From Paenibacillus paridis (GTDB taxonomy: Bacteria; Bacillota; Bacilli; Paenibacillales; Paenibacillaceae): a stretch of 53,400 nt of DNA. The position numbers and the translations under genes are program-made. A model generated the notes under the pieces. That model did no database searches and was not told the DNA's origin. It worked only from the letters and a program-made list of their open reading frames with translations. Of the stretch, positions 32,436-42,938 are shown in pieces. Numbering within the stretch: position 1 is the stretch's first letter; the number at the start of each line of letters is the position of its first letter. Location: the NCBI RefSeq assembly GCF_006345825.1, contig NZ_VCIX01000072.1:28349-81748 (forward strand). The letters are read 5' to 3'.

Positions 32436-33833
32436 CTATTGCTGCTTCTTCTCTTTTTTGGCTTTTGCCCGGCCGCGGATCTTATCCGCATAGCCTGCTT
32501 TATTCACTTGGCGCTCGCGTGCAATCGCGAGATCGCCAGCAGGCACGTCATGCGTAACCGTTGAGCCCGCAACAACATAAGCGCCATCGCCTATTTTTAC
32601 GGGAGCGATCAAATTGACGTTGCTGCCGACAAAGGCGTTGTCGCCAATCTCCGTCACAAACTTATTGTAGCCGTCGTAATTGACGGTTATAGCTCCGCAG
32701 CCGATATTAACATCTTTGCCTACTTTAGCATCGCCAACATAGCTCAGATGCGACACTTTGCTTCCATCGTCCAGCGTAGCGTTTTTCAGCTCGACGAAAT
32801 CGCCGATTTTGCAGCCCTTGCCAAGCTTTGAGCCTGGACGCAGATTCGCGTAAGGACCAACTGTGCTTTCATCCCCAACAACCGATTCCGCAACAACGGA
32901 ATATTTAATCGATGCCCCATTGCCAATCGTGCTGTCCGTAATATCCGCTTGCGGACCGATTACGCAGTCTTCTCCGATTACCGTTGAACCGCGCAATACC
33001 GTTCCCGGATAAATAACCGTATCCGCTCCGATTTGAACTCCCGCTTCAATGTACGTCGATGAAGCATCAATAAGGGTAACCCCGCCGAGCAGATGGTTGC
33101 GGTTTATGCGTTCACGCATGAAACGCTCCGCTTCAGCCAGGGCAACGCGGTCATTCACGCCAATGGCTTCAGCTAGGTCAGCCGTGCAATAACCCTGAAC
33201 AGATTCTCCAGATTCGCGGAATAGGCCTATTACATCTGTCAAATAAAATTCACCCTGCGCGTTGTTGCTCGTCACGTTTGCGAGGGCTGCGAATAGTTTC
33301 TTGTTATCAAAGCAATACGTACCCGTATTGATTTCGTTTACAGCCGCCTCTTCCGGCGAGCAATCCTTCTGCTCTACGATACGCTGTACCGTGCCGTCCG
33401 CGCTCCGAATCACCCGTCCATAACCTGTAGGGTCTGCAAATGCCGCTGTAAGCACGGTTCCAGCCGCACCGCTACTTGCGTGCAGCTCAAGCATCGCGCT
33501 GATTGTCGATGCCTGTACCAGAGGTGTATCGCCGCAAATGACGATAGTCGTGCCGTCCTCACTGCCTAGCAAAGCCTCAGCTTGACGGACCGCATGGCCC
33601 GTACCGAGCTGCTGTTCCTGCAAGACGTACTCCGCGCCATCTCCCAAATACGACTTAACCATTTCCGCCCCGTAGCCAACGATAACTACTGAACGCTCCG
33701 CTTTTGCTTCTTTCACTACATCCAGCACATGAGAAACCATCGGCTTACCGCATACCGGATGCAGCACTTTATATAATTTCGACTTCATTCGCTTGCCCTG
33801 TCCCGCTGCAAGCACAATAGCCATAACTTTCAA
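32436..33833 (-). CDS. glmU: Bifunctional GlmU: UDP-GlcNAc pyrophosphorylase and GlcN-1-P acetyltransferase
   Basis: Makes UDP-GlcNAc for peptidoglycan and teichoic acid. The uridyltransferase domain (1-230) shows LAAGQGKRMKSKLYKVLHP and GDTPLV; the acetyltransferase is a left-handed beta-helix of hexapeptide repeats (about 250-445) with the NLRPGSKLG and GCGAITVNYDG motifs. About 465 residues. The start is a TTG 8 nt after AGGGGG; an ATG three codons further in is the alternative. It has its own terminator and is separated from spoVG by 300 nt. Confidence 0.96.
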   Translation of the reverse strand: MKVMAIVLAAGQGKRMKSKLYKVLHPVCGKPMVSHVLDVVKEAKAERSVVIVGYGAEMVKSYLGDGAEYVLQEQQLGTGHAVRQAEALLGSEDGTTIVICGDTPLVQASTISAMLELHASSGAAGTVLTAAFADPTGYGRVIRSADGTVQRIVEQKDCSPEEAAVNEINTGTYCFDNKKLFAALANVTSNNAQGEFYLTDVIGLFRESGESVQGYCTADLAEAIGVNDRVALAEAERFMRERINRNHLLGGVTLIDASSTYIEAGVQIGADTVIYPGTVLRGSTVIGEDCVIGPQADITDSTIGNGASIKYSVVAESVVGDESTVGPYANLRPGSKLGKGCKIGDFVELKNATLDDGSKVSHLSYVGDAKVGKDVNIGCGAITVNYDGYNKFVTEIGDNAFVGSNVNLIAPVKIGDGAYVVAGSTVTHDVPAGDLAIARERQVNKAGYADKIRGRAKAKKEKKQQ

Positions 33834-34073
33834 ATCCAAGACCCCCTAAACATACTATGAATGATAGTTTAAGCAATACATGCTACTAATAGCAAACTAT
33901 TAATTTTATGAAGATCGCCGACCGTTGTCAGCGCGGCGCGTTTCACTCAGACAAATATAGAGAATGTAAGGCCTAAGCATATACTTTACTATATTCCATT
34001 ATACGAATATGTGACTTAATTTCCAAGCGCGTTACGCCTAATCCAGACTTTGAACCGGGGCGCTTCTCTGCTC

Positions 34074-34109
34074 AAAAAAAAGAAAAGAGAGCCATGGCCC
34101 TCTTTTCTT
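34074..34109 (-). terminator. Terminator of spoVG
   Basis: Minus strand AAGAAAAGAGGGCC pairs with GGCTCTCTTTTCTT, followed by six or more T. Confidence 0.93.
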
Positions 34110-34136
34110 ACAACCCCAAAAACAAGAAATGCTTGG

Positions 34137-34424
<288 letters not shown>

Positions 34425-34456
34425 TCACCACCTTTGTCTATCAGAGACTTGGTGTA

Positions 34457-34483
34457 TACTTCCACGTTTTTGTGCCAATTCCT
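34457..34483 (-). promoter_or_regulatory. Sigma-H promoter of spoVG
   Basis: Minus strand AGGAATT (34477-34483), 11 bp, GTGGAAGTA (34457-34465), close to the sigma-H consensus AGGAWWT-N11..12-RNNGAATWW and to the known spoVG P1. The sequence upstream (34490-34545) is AT-rich, as in the AbrB-bound region of B. subtilis. Confidence 0.8.
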
Positions 34484-34548
34484 TCTACATTTTTGGTAAA
34501 ATCATGCTCTATTTAAAATATTTTTTTGTATTTGAATCTTTTTCGTTT

Positions 34549-34947
34549 TCATTCGACAATTGTCGATGCAATGACCTCTATTTCGACAAGAACATCCTTT
34601 GGCAGCCTCGCAACCTCTACGGCTGAACGGGCTGGTTTATGCTCTCCGAAATAAGAAGAATAGATGCCGTTGACAGTCGCAAATTGGTTCATGTCTTTCA
34701 TAAAGACCGTTGCTTTAACAACATCCTGAAAGCTGGCACCCGCAGCCTCAAGCACGGCTTCCAAATTACGAAACACTTGATGGGTTTGTTCCTCAATACC
34801 GCCATCGACAAGCTGCCCTGCCGCATCGAGCGGAATTTGTCCCGAAGTAAATAATAATCCTCCAAGCTTGATCGCTTGCGAATATGGTCCAATTGCTGCC
34901 GGAGCTTTGTCCGTAGCAATTACTTGAAGCTGCTGCTTCGTTGTCAT
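34549..34947 (-). CDS. ridA: RidA family imine/enamine deaminase (YabJ)
   Basis: Hydrolyses reactive 2-aminoacrylate-type enamines. 132 residues with [20 protein letters not shown] near 20-40, the catalytic Arg in the [13 protein letters not shown] segment and the closing VEIEVIA. The start is the ATG after AGGAGAGG; a TTG eight codons earlier was rejected. In B. subtilis yabJ lies in the purR operon and affects purine gene repression. Order purR-ridA-spoVG is conserved. Confidence 0.96.
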   Translation of the reverse strand: MTTKQQLQVIATDKAPAAIGPYSQAIKLGGLLFTSGQIPLDAAGQLVDGGIEEQTHQVFRNLEAVLEAAGASFQDVVKATVFMKDMNQFATVNGIYSSYFGEHKPARSAVEVARLPKDVLVEIEVIASTIVE

Positions 34948-34998
34948 GATGGTCCCAGCCTCTCCTAACAAGATGTGGTCGGTCTCGGATACGACCTG

Positions 34999-35826
34999 CT
35001 ATGCTTTAAAATAATTACCCGGTACGACGGTCGTTTGCTTCGTCTTCATATCAACAGCCGTAAGCTTGGCAAGCGATACATAATCCTCAAGAAGCCGCTC
35101 TTCTAGCTCTACTTCGCCAGATTCCACAAAAACGCCTACGCCTGCTACCGTAGCCTTGAATTCAAACAGCAAATCCATCATGCCCTGAATCGTCCCGCCA
35201 GCCTTCATGAAGTCGTCAATAATCAAAACGCGCGATTGCTCTTTAAGCGCCCTGCGAGCCAATGACATCGTCTGAATGCGTTTCGTTGAGCCTGACACAT
35301 AGTTGATGCTTACTGCCGAGCCCTCGGTCACTTTATTATCCCGACGCACGATAACTACCGGTATATTCAAACAAGAAGCCGTTGCATACGCAAGCGGTAT
35401 TCCCTTCGTTTCTACCGTCATAATGACATCGATCTTCCGATCCGCGAACGCGGTCGCAAACATTCTGCCGACATCCGCCAGCAGCTCCGGTTGGCCTAGC
35501 ATATCCGTTATATACAAATAACCGCCGGGAAGAACCCTCTCAGGCTGCTCTAACTGGCGGCATATGCTCGTCATAATGGTAAGAGCCGTCGTTTCTTGCA
35601 TTTTTGGCGTATACTTAACTCCGCCTGCAGCTCCCGCATGTGTATGAAGCTCGCCAATGCCTTCTTCCTCAAACACTTCTTTAATAATCGCTAGGTCCTC
35701 ACTAATTGAAGACTTTGCCGATTGATATCGATCAGCAAATGCTGTAAGTGAAATTAACGTGTGGGGTCGACTTAACAGGTATTGGGTCATTTCTACCAAC
35801 CGCGAGCTCCGTTTCAACTTCTTCAA
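34999..35826 (-). CDS. purR: Purine operon repressor PurR
   Basis: Winged-helix N-terminus (1-70, RSSRLVEMTQYLLSRPH and SAKSSISEDLAIIKE) plus a phosphoribosyltransferase-like domain with the PRPP loop VLIIDDFMKAGGT (about 198-210). PRPP or guanine nucleotides set its DNA affinity. The start is TTG (MKKLKRSSRLVE) because GGGGAG then sits 6 nt upstream and the length (275) fits; an ATG two codons earlier abuts the SD. Confidence 0.96.
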   Translation of the reverse strand: MKKLKRSSRLVEMTQYLLSRPHTLISLTAFADRYQSAKSSISEDLAIIKEVFEEEGIGELHTHAGAAGGVKYTPKMQETTALTIMTSICRQLEQPERVLPGGYLYITDMLGQPELLADVGRMFATAFADRKIDVIMTVETKGIPLAYATASCLNIPVVIVRRDNKVTEGSAVSINYVSGSTKRIQTMSLARRALKEQSRVLIIDDFMKAGGTIQGMMDLLFEFKATVAGVGVFVESGEVELEERLLEDYVSLAKLTAVDMKTKQTTVVPGNYFKA

Positions 35827-35908
35827 ACACATCTCCCCCCACTAAATCCGAATAATATAATGTCAATATAACATTTTTATACGGATTTAATCAAGAAGAA
35901 CGTCAGTC

Positions 35909-36763
35909 CTATGTTAGCATTCTTACCACATATACTTCTTTACAGAAGCCCCGGAGCCCATTATAAATGCGGGGAAGCTTGGCTTCCTTCGAAACTAGGC
36001 CGAATACGGTCGGTCCGCTTCCGGACATGAGGACCCCGTCGGCCCCTAGACGGATCATGCTTTCCTTCAGCTGCATAACCTCAGGGTATAGGTCGAGCGT
36101 AACGTTCTCCAGGACGTTGCCAAGCCCATCACAAATATCTGTAAATGAACCACGCTCAAGCGCGCTGACCATATTAGAGATCGATGGATGCTCCTTGAGC
36201 TCGTTCGCCCGAAATCTCCCGTACACATCGGCCGTCGATACGTTAATTGGCGGCTTAGCTAGAACTACCCAGCATTGAGGCGGATTGGCGATATGCTCTA
36301 GCTTCTCTCCGCGGCCGCGGGCGATGGCTGTGCCTCCCGTCACACAGAAAGGAACATCAGAGCCTAGCTCAGCTCCAAGCGTGCACAGCTCGTCCTCAGG
36401 GATCTGAAGCTTCCAAAGCCGGTTAAGGCCTCTCAGCGCAGCCGCAGCATCACTGCTGCCGCCAGCAAGTCCTGCCGCGACCGGAATTTTCTTGTCCAAG
36501 TGAATATAAACGCCCTGCTTCACATGATAACGTTCTTTAATAAGCCTGGCCGCTTGGAATGCCAGGTTCTTCTCGTCTAACGGTATGTAACCAACCTGAC
36601 TTGAAATAATAATCGTATCTCTAGGGAGCTCTTCCATTTCAAGACGGTCGGCAAGGTCAACCATAGTCATGATCATTTCTACCTCATGGTAGCCGTCATC
36701 ACGCTTGCGGAGCACGTCGAGCAATAAATTAATTTTGGCTGGAGCTTTTTCATAAATTTTCAT
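35909..36763 (-). CDS. ispE: 4-diphosphocytidyl-2-C-methyl-D-erythritol kinase
   Basis: GHMP kinase of the MEP isoprenoid pathway. 284 residues; ATP motif [20 protein letters not shown] (about 93-112), N-terminal [14 protein letters not shown] and C-terminal [12 protein letters not shown]. It stands between sspF and purR as in B. subtilis. Confidence 0.98.
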   Translation of the reverse strand: MKIYEKAPAKINLLLDVLRKRDDGYHEVEMIMTMVDLADRLEMEELPRDTIIISSQVGYIPLDEKNLAFQAARLIKERYHVKQGVYIHLDKKIPVAAGLAGGSSDAAAALRGLNRLWKLQIPEDELCTLGAELGSDVPFCVTGGTAIARGRGEKLEHIANPPQCWVVLAKPPINVSTADVYGRFRANELKEHPSISNMVSALERGSFTDICDGLGNVLENVTLDLYPEVMQLKESMIRLGADGVLMSGSGPTVFGLVSKEAKLPRIYNGLRGFCKEVYVVRMLT

Positions 36764-36822
36764 CCGATAAGTTCACCCGTTCGTTCGTAAGCTTAAGCAT
36801 CATTATATCAAACCAACGCAAT

Positions 36823-36876
36823 AAAAGCTAAGAGATGACAAACCGATCATTTTCGGCTGTCCTCTGCTTAGCTTTT
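36823..36876. terminator. Terminator after sspF (usable from both sides)
   Basis: Long imperfect stem AAAAGCTAAG...CTTAGCTTTT with inner pairing; A-run and T-run on both sides. Confidence 0.8.
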
Positions 36877-36899
36877 ACATACTGAATATGGCATGGCTA

Positions 36900-37085
36900 T
36901 TAAGGCTGATTTGATTTAGCCGCAGCCTGTTCCGCCAGCTGTATCGCGCGTTTCACCATATTGCCTGCGTCCTTCGCGCGTATACCGCCCCAGCCTTCTT
37001 GCTGCACCGTATCATAAAATCCAAGATCCTTGGCCAGCTCATATTTCAACTGCTCTGACATGATCCCCCGTCTTCTGCGCCCCAT
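36900..37085 (-). CDS. sspF: Small acid-soluble spore protein, SspF type
   Basis: Alpha/beta-type SASP relative that coats spore DNA. 61 residues: [20 protein letters not shown], then [18 protein letters not shown] with the GxxR-type spore protease context. The start is the ATG 8 nt after GGAGG; the frame continues upstream but family similarity ends there. A perfect sigma-G-type promoter lies upstream. Confidence 0.96.
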   Translation of the reverse strand: MGRRRRGIMSEQLKYELAKDLGFYDTVQQEGWGGIRAKDAGNMVKRAIQLAEQAAAKSNQP

Positions 37086-37149
37086 CTTCATGACCTCCGA
37101 ATCCAATTTAACATTGATCAAGCATATACGGCTGTTACTATTGCTCAAG

Positions 37150-37179
37150 TAGTATGCTTCAACCGGCATTGGACCATAC
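37150..37179 (-). promoter_or_regulatory. Sigma-G-type promoter of sspF
   Basis: Minus strand GTATG (37175-37179), 18 bp, CATACTA (37150-37156). Fits the sigma-G consensus GHATR-N18-CATNNTA at every defined position. Confidence 0.85.
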
Positions 37180-37237
37180 ATCAATCATCGGGCAACGCAA
37201 ATGCATAAGCGGCCTATTCTTCTCCATATAAGTGAAA

Positions 37238-37267
37238 CAAAAAAAGAGCGCAGAGATCTCTGCGCTC
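37238..37267 (-). terminator. Terminator of veg
   Basis: Minus strand GAGCGCAGAGA pairs with TCTCTGCGCTC, followed by seven T. Confidence 0.95.
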
Positions 37268-37293
37268 ACATGCCTGACTAGGCTATATATCAT

Positions 37294-37569
37294 CTAATGT
37301 TGCAAATGGGCGATACGGACTTGACCTTCATCATTGCATACGGTCACTTCTACCGACTCTGTCAGTATGTCCGCATAGCTGTATGAAACGCGCTTGAAAG
37401 CGTGTTGCTCTTCATCCAGCTTAACAATGAAAACAGAAGGGTAGGTTTCTTCCAACGTACCGGTTCGTTCGATGGTCTTTCGTCGGCCACCGTTCGCTCG
37501 AAGACGGATTTTGGAGCCAACATGAGCTTCCAAACTGCGTTTAATATCCAATAGCGCATTTTTTGCCAT
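37294..37569 (-). CDS. veg: Veg protein
   Basis: 91 residues, [20 protein letters not shown] with [14 protein letters not shown] following: the Veg family. In B. subtilis Veg is strongly expressed in vegetative cells and promotes biofilm genes by countering SinR. AGGTGGTAG is the SD region. Two near-perfect promoters lie upstream. Order yabG-veg-sspF is conserved. Confidence 0.97.
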   Translation of the reverse strand: MAKNALLDIKRSLEAHVGSKIRLRANGGRRKTIERTGTLEETYPSVFIVKLDEEQHAFKRVSYSYADILTESVEVTVCNDEGQVRIAHLQH

Positions 37570-37596
37570 TGTCCACTACCACCTCTTTCCTTGTCC

Positions 37597-37667
37597 ATTA
37601 TAACCAAAAAGAGGAGGTTTGTCAAACAAAGCAAAATATTATATCAGCCGGAATATTTACTTGTCAA
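37597..37667 (-). promoter_or_regulatory. Two tandem sigma-A promoters of veg
   Basis: P1: TTGACA (37620-37625), 17 bp, TATAAT (37597-37602). P2: TTGACA (37662-37667), 18 bp, TATAAT (37638-37643). All four hexamers are perfect. A transcript from P1 would have a very short leader (about 20 nt). Confidence 0.9.
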
Positions 37668-37826
37668 CGGTGAATTCACCCATTTTTTAAAAAACCATGC
37701 ATAAGCGAGCAAATTATATACATATTAAGAAGTTGCTTCAAAATAAAAGCACAAATTGAAGCTGAAAAGCAATTTTTTATGTCTTTTCATTTTTGCTTCT
37801 TATCTTTCAGCCAGCTCTAAAATGAT

Positions 37827-38711
37827 CTATTGCTTCAATACGGAAGAGGATGAAGTTATCTTGGGCTTAGGCAAACCTACCCTAAAGCGGCCCATTGTCT
37901 CAATGCCTCCTACGCCGTCTATACCGCTTATTGTGCCGTGTATAACATCAGCCAAGTTAATCGTATCCTTGATTGACGTATAGCTTGCTTTAATGGCTAT
38001 ATAAACAGGATCGAGCGCATGAATCAATATCCGGCCAGGCGAGCTTGCAAAGTTGGAGCCTACCTGCAGCAGCGCTTCAAAATGGGATTGGCACGCTCCC
38101 GCTATGACGATCAGACCGTCGCGGTTTTTTTCGTAATCACGGGCAACGCGAACCGCATTAACAAAATGCTGCGAATTTTTATAACTGCTGAGACTGTAGA
38201 GATCCATTTGCGCGCGATTCTTCAAGACACCGTCATGACCGGTTATGACGACAATATCCGGTTGAATCTGCGGAAGCAGTCGGTAGAGAACATCAGCCAT
38301 TTGGGATTCATGTACATGAAGTCCATGAGAAGGAACATGCATCGTATTATACAGTTGCATGCTCTTTTTCAAATAATTACCATCTCCATCAAGATGAAGC
38401 ACCTTTCCGGGCACCTCAAAAAATGGCTGGCTCTGCTGCAACGCATGTCGAATGCTATCCTCATTCTCCATAGCTTGACGTTCGCGCTCCGAATGCATAC
38501 GTTTCAGTGAATCATTGACTTTAATTCGAACTTGCTGCACCGCTCTTGTCGATTCTGGGTCGCTTACAACCGACAGATCAGGAATCGGAGCATCCGCAAG
38601 CAATCGGTAGTCCGTGCCCTTCAGAACGGCAGTATGTGTACGAACATCTTCAACCTTGAATAGCACGTCACCGCCATACGATTTGCGGACGACCAGGTCC
38701 CCTTGCTTCAT
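37827..38711 (-). CDS. yabG: Sporulation-specific protease YabG
   Basis: Cysteine-type protease that trims and matures spore coat proteins (made under sigma-K). 294 residues; VVITGHDGVL (about 155) and GACQSHFEALLQVGSNFASS (about 207-226) contain the conserved His and Cys. AGAGGTGA precedes the ATG. Order ksgA-yabG-veg is conserved. Confidence 0.96.
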   Translation of the reverse strand: MKQGDLVVRKSYGGDVLFKVEDVRTHTAVLKGTDYRLLADAPIPDLSVVSDPESTRAVQQVRIKVNDSLKRMHSERERQAMENEDSIRHALQQSQPFFEVPGKVLHLDGDGNYLKKSMQLYNTMHVPSHGLHVHESQMADVLYRLLPQIQPDIVVITGHDGVLKNRAQMDLYSLSSYKNSQHFVNAVRVARDYEKNRDGLIVIAGACQSHFEALLQVGSNFASSPGRILIHALDPVYIAIKASYTSIKDTINLADVIHGTISGIDGVGGIETMGRFRVGLPKPKITSSSSVLKQ

Positions 38712-38781
38712 GGGTAAATCACCTCTTCGTCTATCCTATGGGCATGAGGCGAGAAAGGTGAGTATTTTATGCCGGAACCGC

Positions 38782-40258
<1,477 letters not shown>

Positions 40259-40383
40259 CAAGACCATTCCCTTCATCTTATGAACTATTATCCCCGCAAA
40301 CATGCAAAAAGAAGAGGCGTTGCCTCTCCTTATGATGGCATATTTAATTAAAAATTACGATAAGATGATGGTAACCCCATTCA

Positions 40384-41532
40384 TCAGCTGGCCGTTGGCT
40401 TATTAGGCCCTAGCACATATACCGTAAAGCCTTTCTTGCGGCCAAACTTATTTGCTGTTTTGTTGCTATCAAAGTAAACATCGATTTTATTTCCCTTTAT
40501 CGCGCTGCCTGTATCTTCAGCACGGCGGAAACCGATTCCTTCAATATAAACCCACCAGCCGATCGGAATGATCTTGGGATCAACCGCTATGGTTCGTCCC
40601 TCTTTCACCCTGACGCCCGATGCGGTAATTCCATAATCCGGATGATCTTCATCTTTGCCAGTCGAAGCGACGCCTGCCGAATAAGCCGTCAGCGTGACGT
40701 TCTTAAGTACGGACTTCGCCTTAAACGATACACCGCTCTTCGTAAGCGTTGAAACGCTTGGGCTCTTGCTCGAGAGCACAGTAACTTTAGGCTCAGCCTT
40801 CTTCGTTCCGATCGCAACAACCTGATCAACCGCGGCTGTCTCGACCACTTTGCTGACCATCTTCTTCGAAATCAGAATTCCGTCCTCGTACTGCTTCTCG
40901 ATATGTTCGACAATGAGTCCTTCTTTACCGGTTTGCACGAGCTTTTCCTTGCCCGCTTCCAAATTCGGATCTTGTTTCTTCACGATAGAGTACGGCATGG
41001 TACGCTCGGTTTCAGACACTTTGGTGTCCACGCGCACGACCGTTACCGTTACTTCCGTATCAACTACCGTTTCAAGCGGAGGCATTACTTTATCTTGTTT
41101 ACGAACTGGAATATTTAATTCCTCGATCGCCGCCTGCACTGTTCTCTCTGTCGTGTACACAGTAGAGGTCTTGCCATCAGCTTTCACAATTACCGGTACC
41201 GCATGAGTGACCTCAATGCGATCTCCGTCCTTTATTGCCGCATTTAGCGGTATGGACACCTCATCATGTGGTCCAATTGCGATAGCTTGTTCATCCAGTA
41301 GGCGTTGCAGGACCCATTGTTTCGTTTCAACAACGGTTTCTTGTCCGTTCACTACTACGGAGACGCTTTTGACAGCCGTTCCGTACAACAACACCAAAAA
41401 CATGAAAGTCATAGCGATTGAGATAGTAGCACTCAAAAGAATCAAACGCAAGTTTTCACGCTTCCATCGCAATGCGAAAGACATGCTGGATGATCGTTTC
41501 CCATGGGTGTCCTTAACCTGGAGTATTCCCAC
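40384..41532 (-). CDS. yabE: YabE/RpfB-like cell-wall protein with DUF348, G5 and 3D domains
   Basis: 382 residues: a membrane anchor at about 29-52, two DUF348 repeats (about 55-100 and 110-150), a G5 domain (about 160-250) and a C-terminal 3D domain (about 285-375) with the three Asp residues (DYGITASG, IAVDPKIIPIG, KIDVYF). The 3D domain is a lytic-transglycosylase-like peptidoglycan hydrolase fold; the protein probably acts in wall turnover or resuscitation. A c-di-AMP riboswitch with terminator controls it. Order rnmV-yabE-tatD as in B. subtilis. Confidence 0.94.
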   Translation of the reverse strand: MGILQVKDTHGKRSSSMSFALRWKRENLRLILLSATISIAMTFMFLVLLYGTAVKSVSVVVNGQETVVETKQWVLQRLLDEQAIAIGPHDEVSIPLNAAIKDGDRIEVTHAVPVIVKADGKTSTVYTTERTVQAAIEELNIPVRKQDKVMPPLETVVDTEVTVTVVRVDTKVSETERTMPYSIVKKQDPNLEAGKEKLVQTGKEGLIVEHIEKQYEDGILISKKMVSKVVETAAVDQVVAIGTKKAEPKVTVLSSKSPSVSTLTKSGVSFKAKSVLKNVTLTAYSAGVASTGKDEDHPDYGITASGVRVKEGRTIAVDPKIIPIGWWVYIEGIGFRRAEDTGSAIKGNKIDVYFDSNKTANKFGRKKGFTVYVLGPNKPTAS

Positions 41533-41693
41533 TTCATCGGTCCTCCTTCATAGCCCCGCCGCCAAGTGTTACGCATGATACAACTGACGCGACTATAGTA
41601 TATTGGCGTGCAAGCACGCAATCCAGTACTGCTATCGATCCTCCCACCTCCATCTTTTATCCCTATGTCGACAAATTCCCGATTATTCGAAAA

Positions 41694-41733
41694 TAAAAAG
41701 AAGCCGTCGACAGAGGATCTGTTTCGTGGCTTC
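41694..41733 (-). terminator. Riboswitch terminator before yabE
   Basis: Minus strand GAAGCC pairs with GGCTTC, with an inner ACAGA/TCTGT stem, followed by TTTTTATTTT. About 160 nt before the yabE start. Confidence 0.8.
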
Positions 41734-41795
41734 CCGGTCATTAACTACACTGGGATACAGAAAAATGGATGCACGAGGTTGATCACTCTCTATAA

Positions 41796-41954
41796 ACGCT
41801 TACGAGGTTAGCTGACGGATTCGGGCAAGAGAGTCGCCCTATTCGAAATGCAATGCTCATGGCAAAGCTTCCGAAATTCACCCCTGAAGAATTTCAAAAT
41901 ACGGTGCAAAAACCCGTATTCGGTTCCCCCGCTCTCCAATTGGAGATTAAGCGT
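41796..41954 (-). ncRNA. Cyclic di-AMP riboswitch (ydaO-yuaA)
   Basis: The minus strand carries the class signature in order: ACGCTTAAT, then GAGAGCGGGGGAACC, then GGGGTGAATTTC, AGGGCGACTCTC, and finally CCGAATCCGTCAGCTAACC TCGTAAGCGT. First and last blocks form P1. The B. subtilis ydaO element has nearly the same blocks. The class turns genes OFF when c-di-AMP is high and often precedes cell-wall hydrolase or potassium transport genes; yabE fits. Confidence 0.95.
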
Positions 41955-41995
41955 AAACTGGAAATCCAATACAAAAATTTAATGCTCTGAGATGA

Positions 41996-42025
41996 ATCAT
42001 ACCCTCATACGAGGTCAATTGTAAA
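41996..42025 (-). promoter_or_regulatory. Promoter of the yabE riboswitch transcript
   Basis: Minus strand TTTACA (42020-42025), 18 bp, TATGAT (41996-42001). The start of transcription would fall about 35 nt before the aptamer. Confidence 0.65.
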
Positions 42026-42147
42026 GATACGATAAAAGACGATTTAAGCGAAAAAGGTGGATAAAGACGGAAAAAATAAGCGATATTCGCTATAAAAATT
42101 AGTTTTTACGCGATAAAGGTCTTCCATTCTCTTCAATTCTCTCGATT

Positions 42148-42921
42148 TCAGACAATACCAAAACATTTTTTTCCGTTTTCGGTCGTAATTGCGCCTATTT
42201 CTTCGACGGTTTTGCCCAATAATTCGGCTGCCGTCTCTGCAACCCGAAGCACATAAGCGGACTCATTTCGCTTCCCTCGGAATGGATGAGGAGCCAAATA
42301 CGGGGCATCGGTTTCAATCAAAATACGGTCCAGTGGAACCTGTTTAAGAACCTCTTTGGAAACCCTTGCATTTTGGAAAGTAACCGGTCCTCCAAACGAG
42401 ATATAGAAGTTCATATCCAAACATTGCTTAGCGGTTTCGTAACTGCCCGAGAAGCAGTGCATAACCCCGCCAACCTCTGCTGCATTTTCCTCCTGAAGAA
42501 TGCGAATTACATCCTCGTGAGCTTCCCGATTATGGATAACAATGGGTTTTCCTACCTTGCGCGCAAGACGAATTTGTTCCCTGAATACGCGCTGCTGAAC
42601 ATCCTTCGGAGAAGTGTCCCAGTGGTAGTCCAGTCCAATCTCGCCAATAGCTACCACTTTTTCATGTGCGCATAGCCGCTCAATCCACTCTAAATCCTCA
42701 GGCAGCATATCGATGCTATCCACCGGATGCCAGCCAACCGCTGCATAGATAAAATCATACTTCTCGGCAAGCGCCATCGTCGTCGGAATCGTCTCGCGGT
42801 TGAATCCTATATTAACGAGCATATGAACACCGGCATCTTTGGCGCGCTGAATAACCGCTTCCCGGTCCTCGTCAAACTTGTACGAATCTAAATGGGTATG
42901 TGTATCAAATAGTAATGTCAT
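42148..42921 (-). CDS. tatD: TatD family metal-dependent DNase
   Basis: TIM-barrel hydrolase, 257 residues. Metal ligands are visible in DTHTHLD, GEIGLDYHWD, IVIHNREAHED, HCFSGS and ETDAPYLAP. Members act as 3'-5' DNases or D-aminoacyl-tRNA editing enzymes. B. subtilis has metS upstream of it (YabD); here an HD hydrolase takes that place, 17 nt away. Confidence 0.96.
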   Translation of the reverse strand: MTLLFDTHTHLDSYKFDEDREAVIQRAKDAGVHMLVNIGFNRETIPTTMALAEKYDFIYAAVGWHPVDSIDMLPEDLEWIERLCAHEKVVAIGEIGLDYHWDTSPKDVQQRVFREQIRLARKVGKPIVIHNREAHEDVIRILQEENAAEVGGVMHCFSGSYETAKQCLDMNFYISFGGPVTFQNARVSKEVLKQVPLDRILIETDAPYLAPHPFRGKRNESAYVLRVAETAAELLGKTVEEIGAITTENGKKCFGIV

Positions 42922-42938
42922 ATTGATGTAAGGCTCCT

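Noticed and set aside
34552..34567. Palindrome with Spo0A-like halves (TCGACAATTGTCGA)
   Set aside because: It encodes the last residues of RidA; may be chance.
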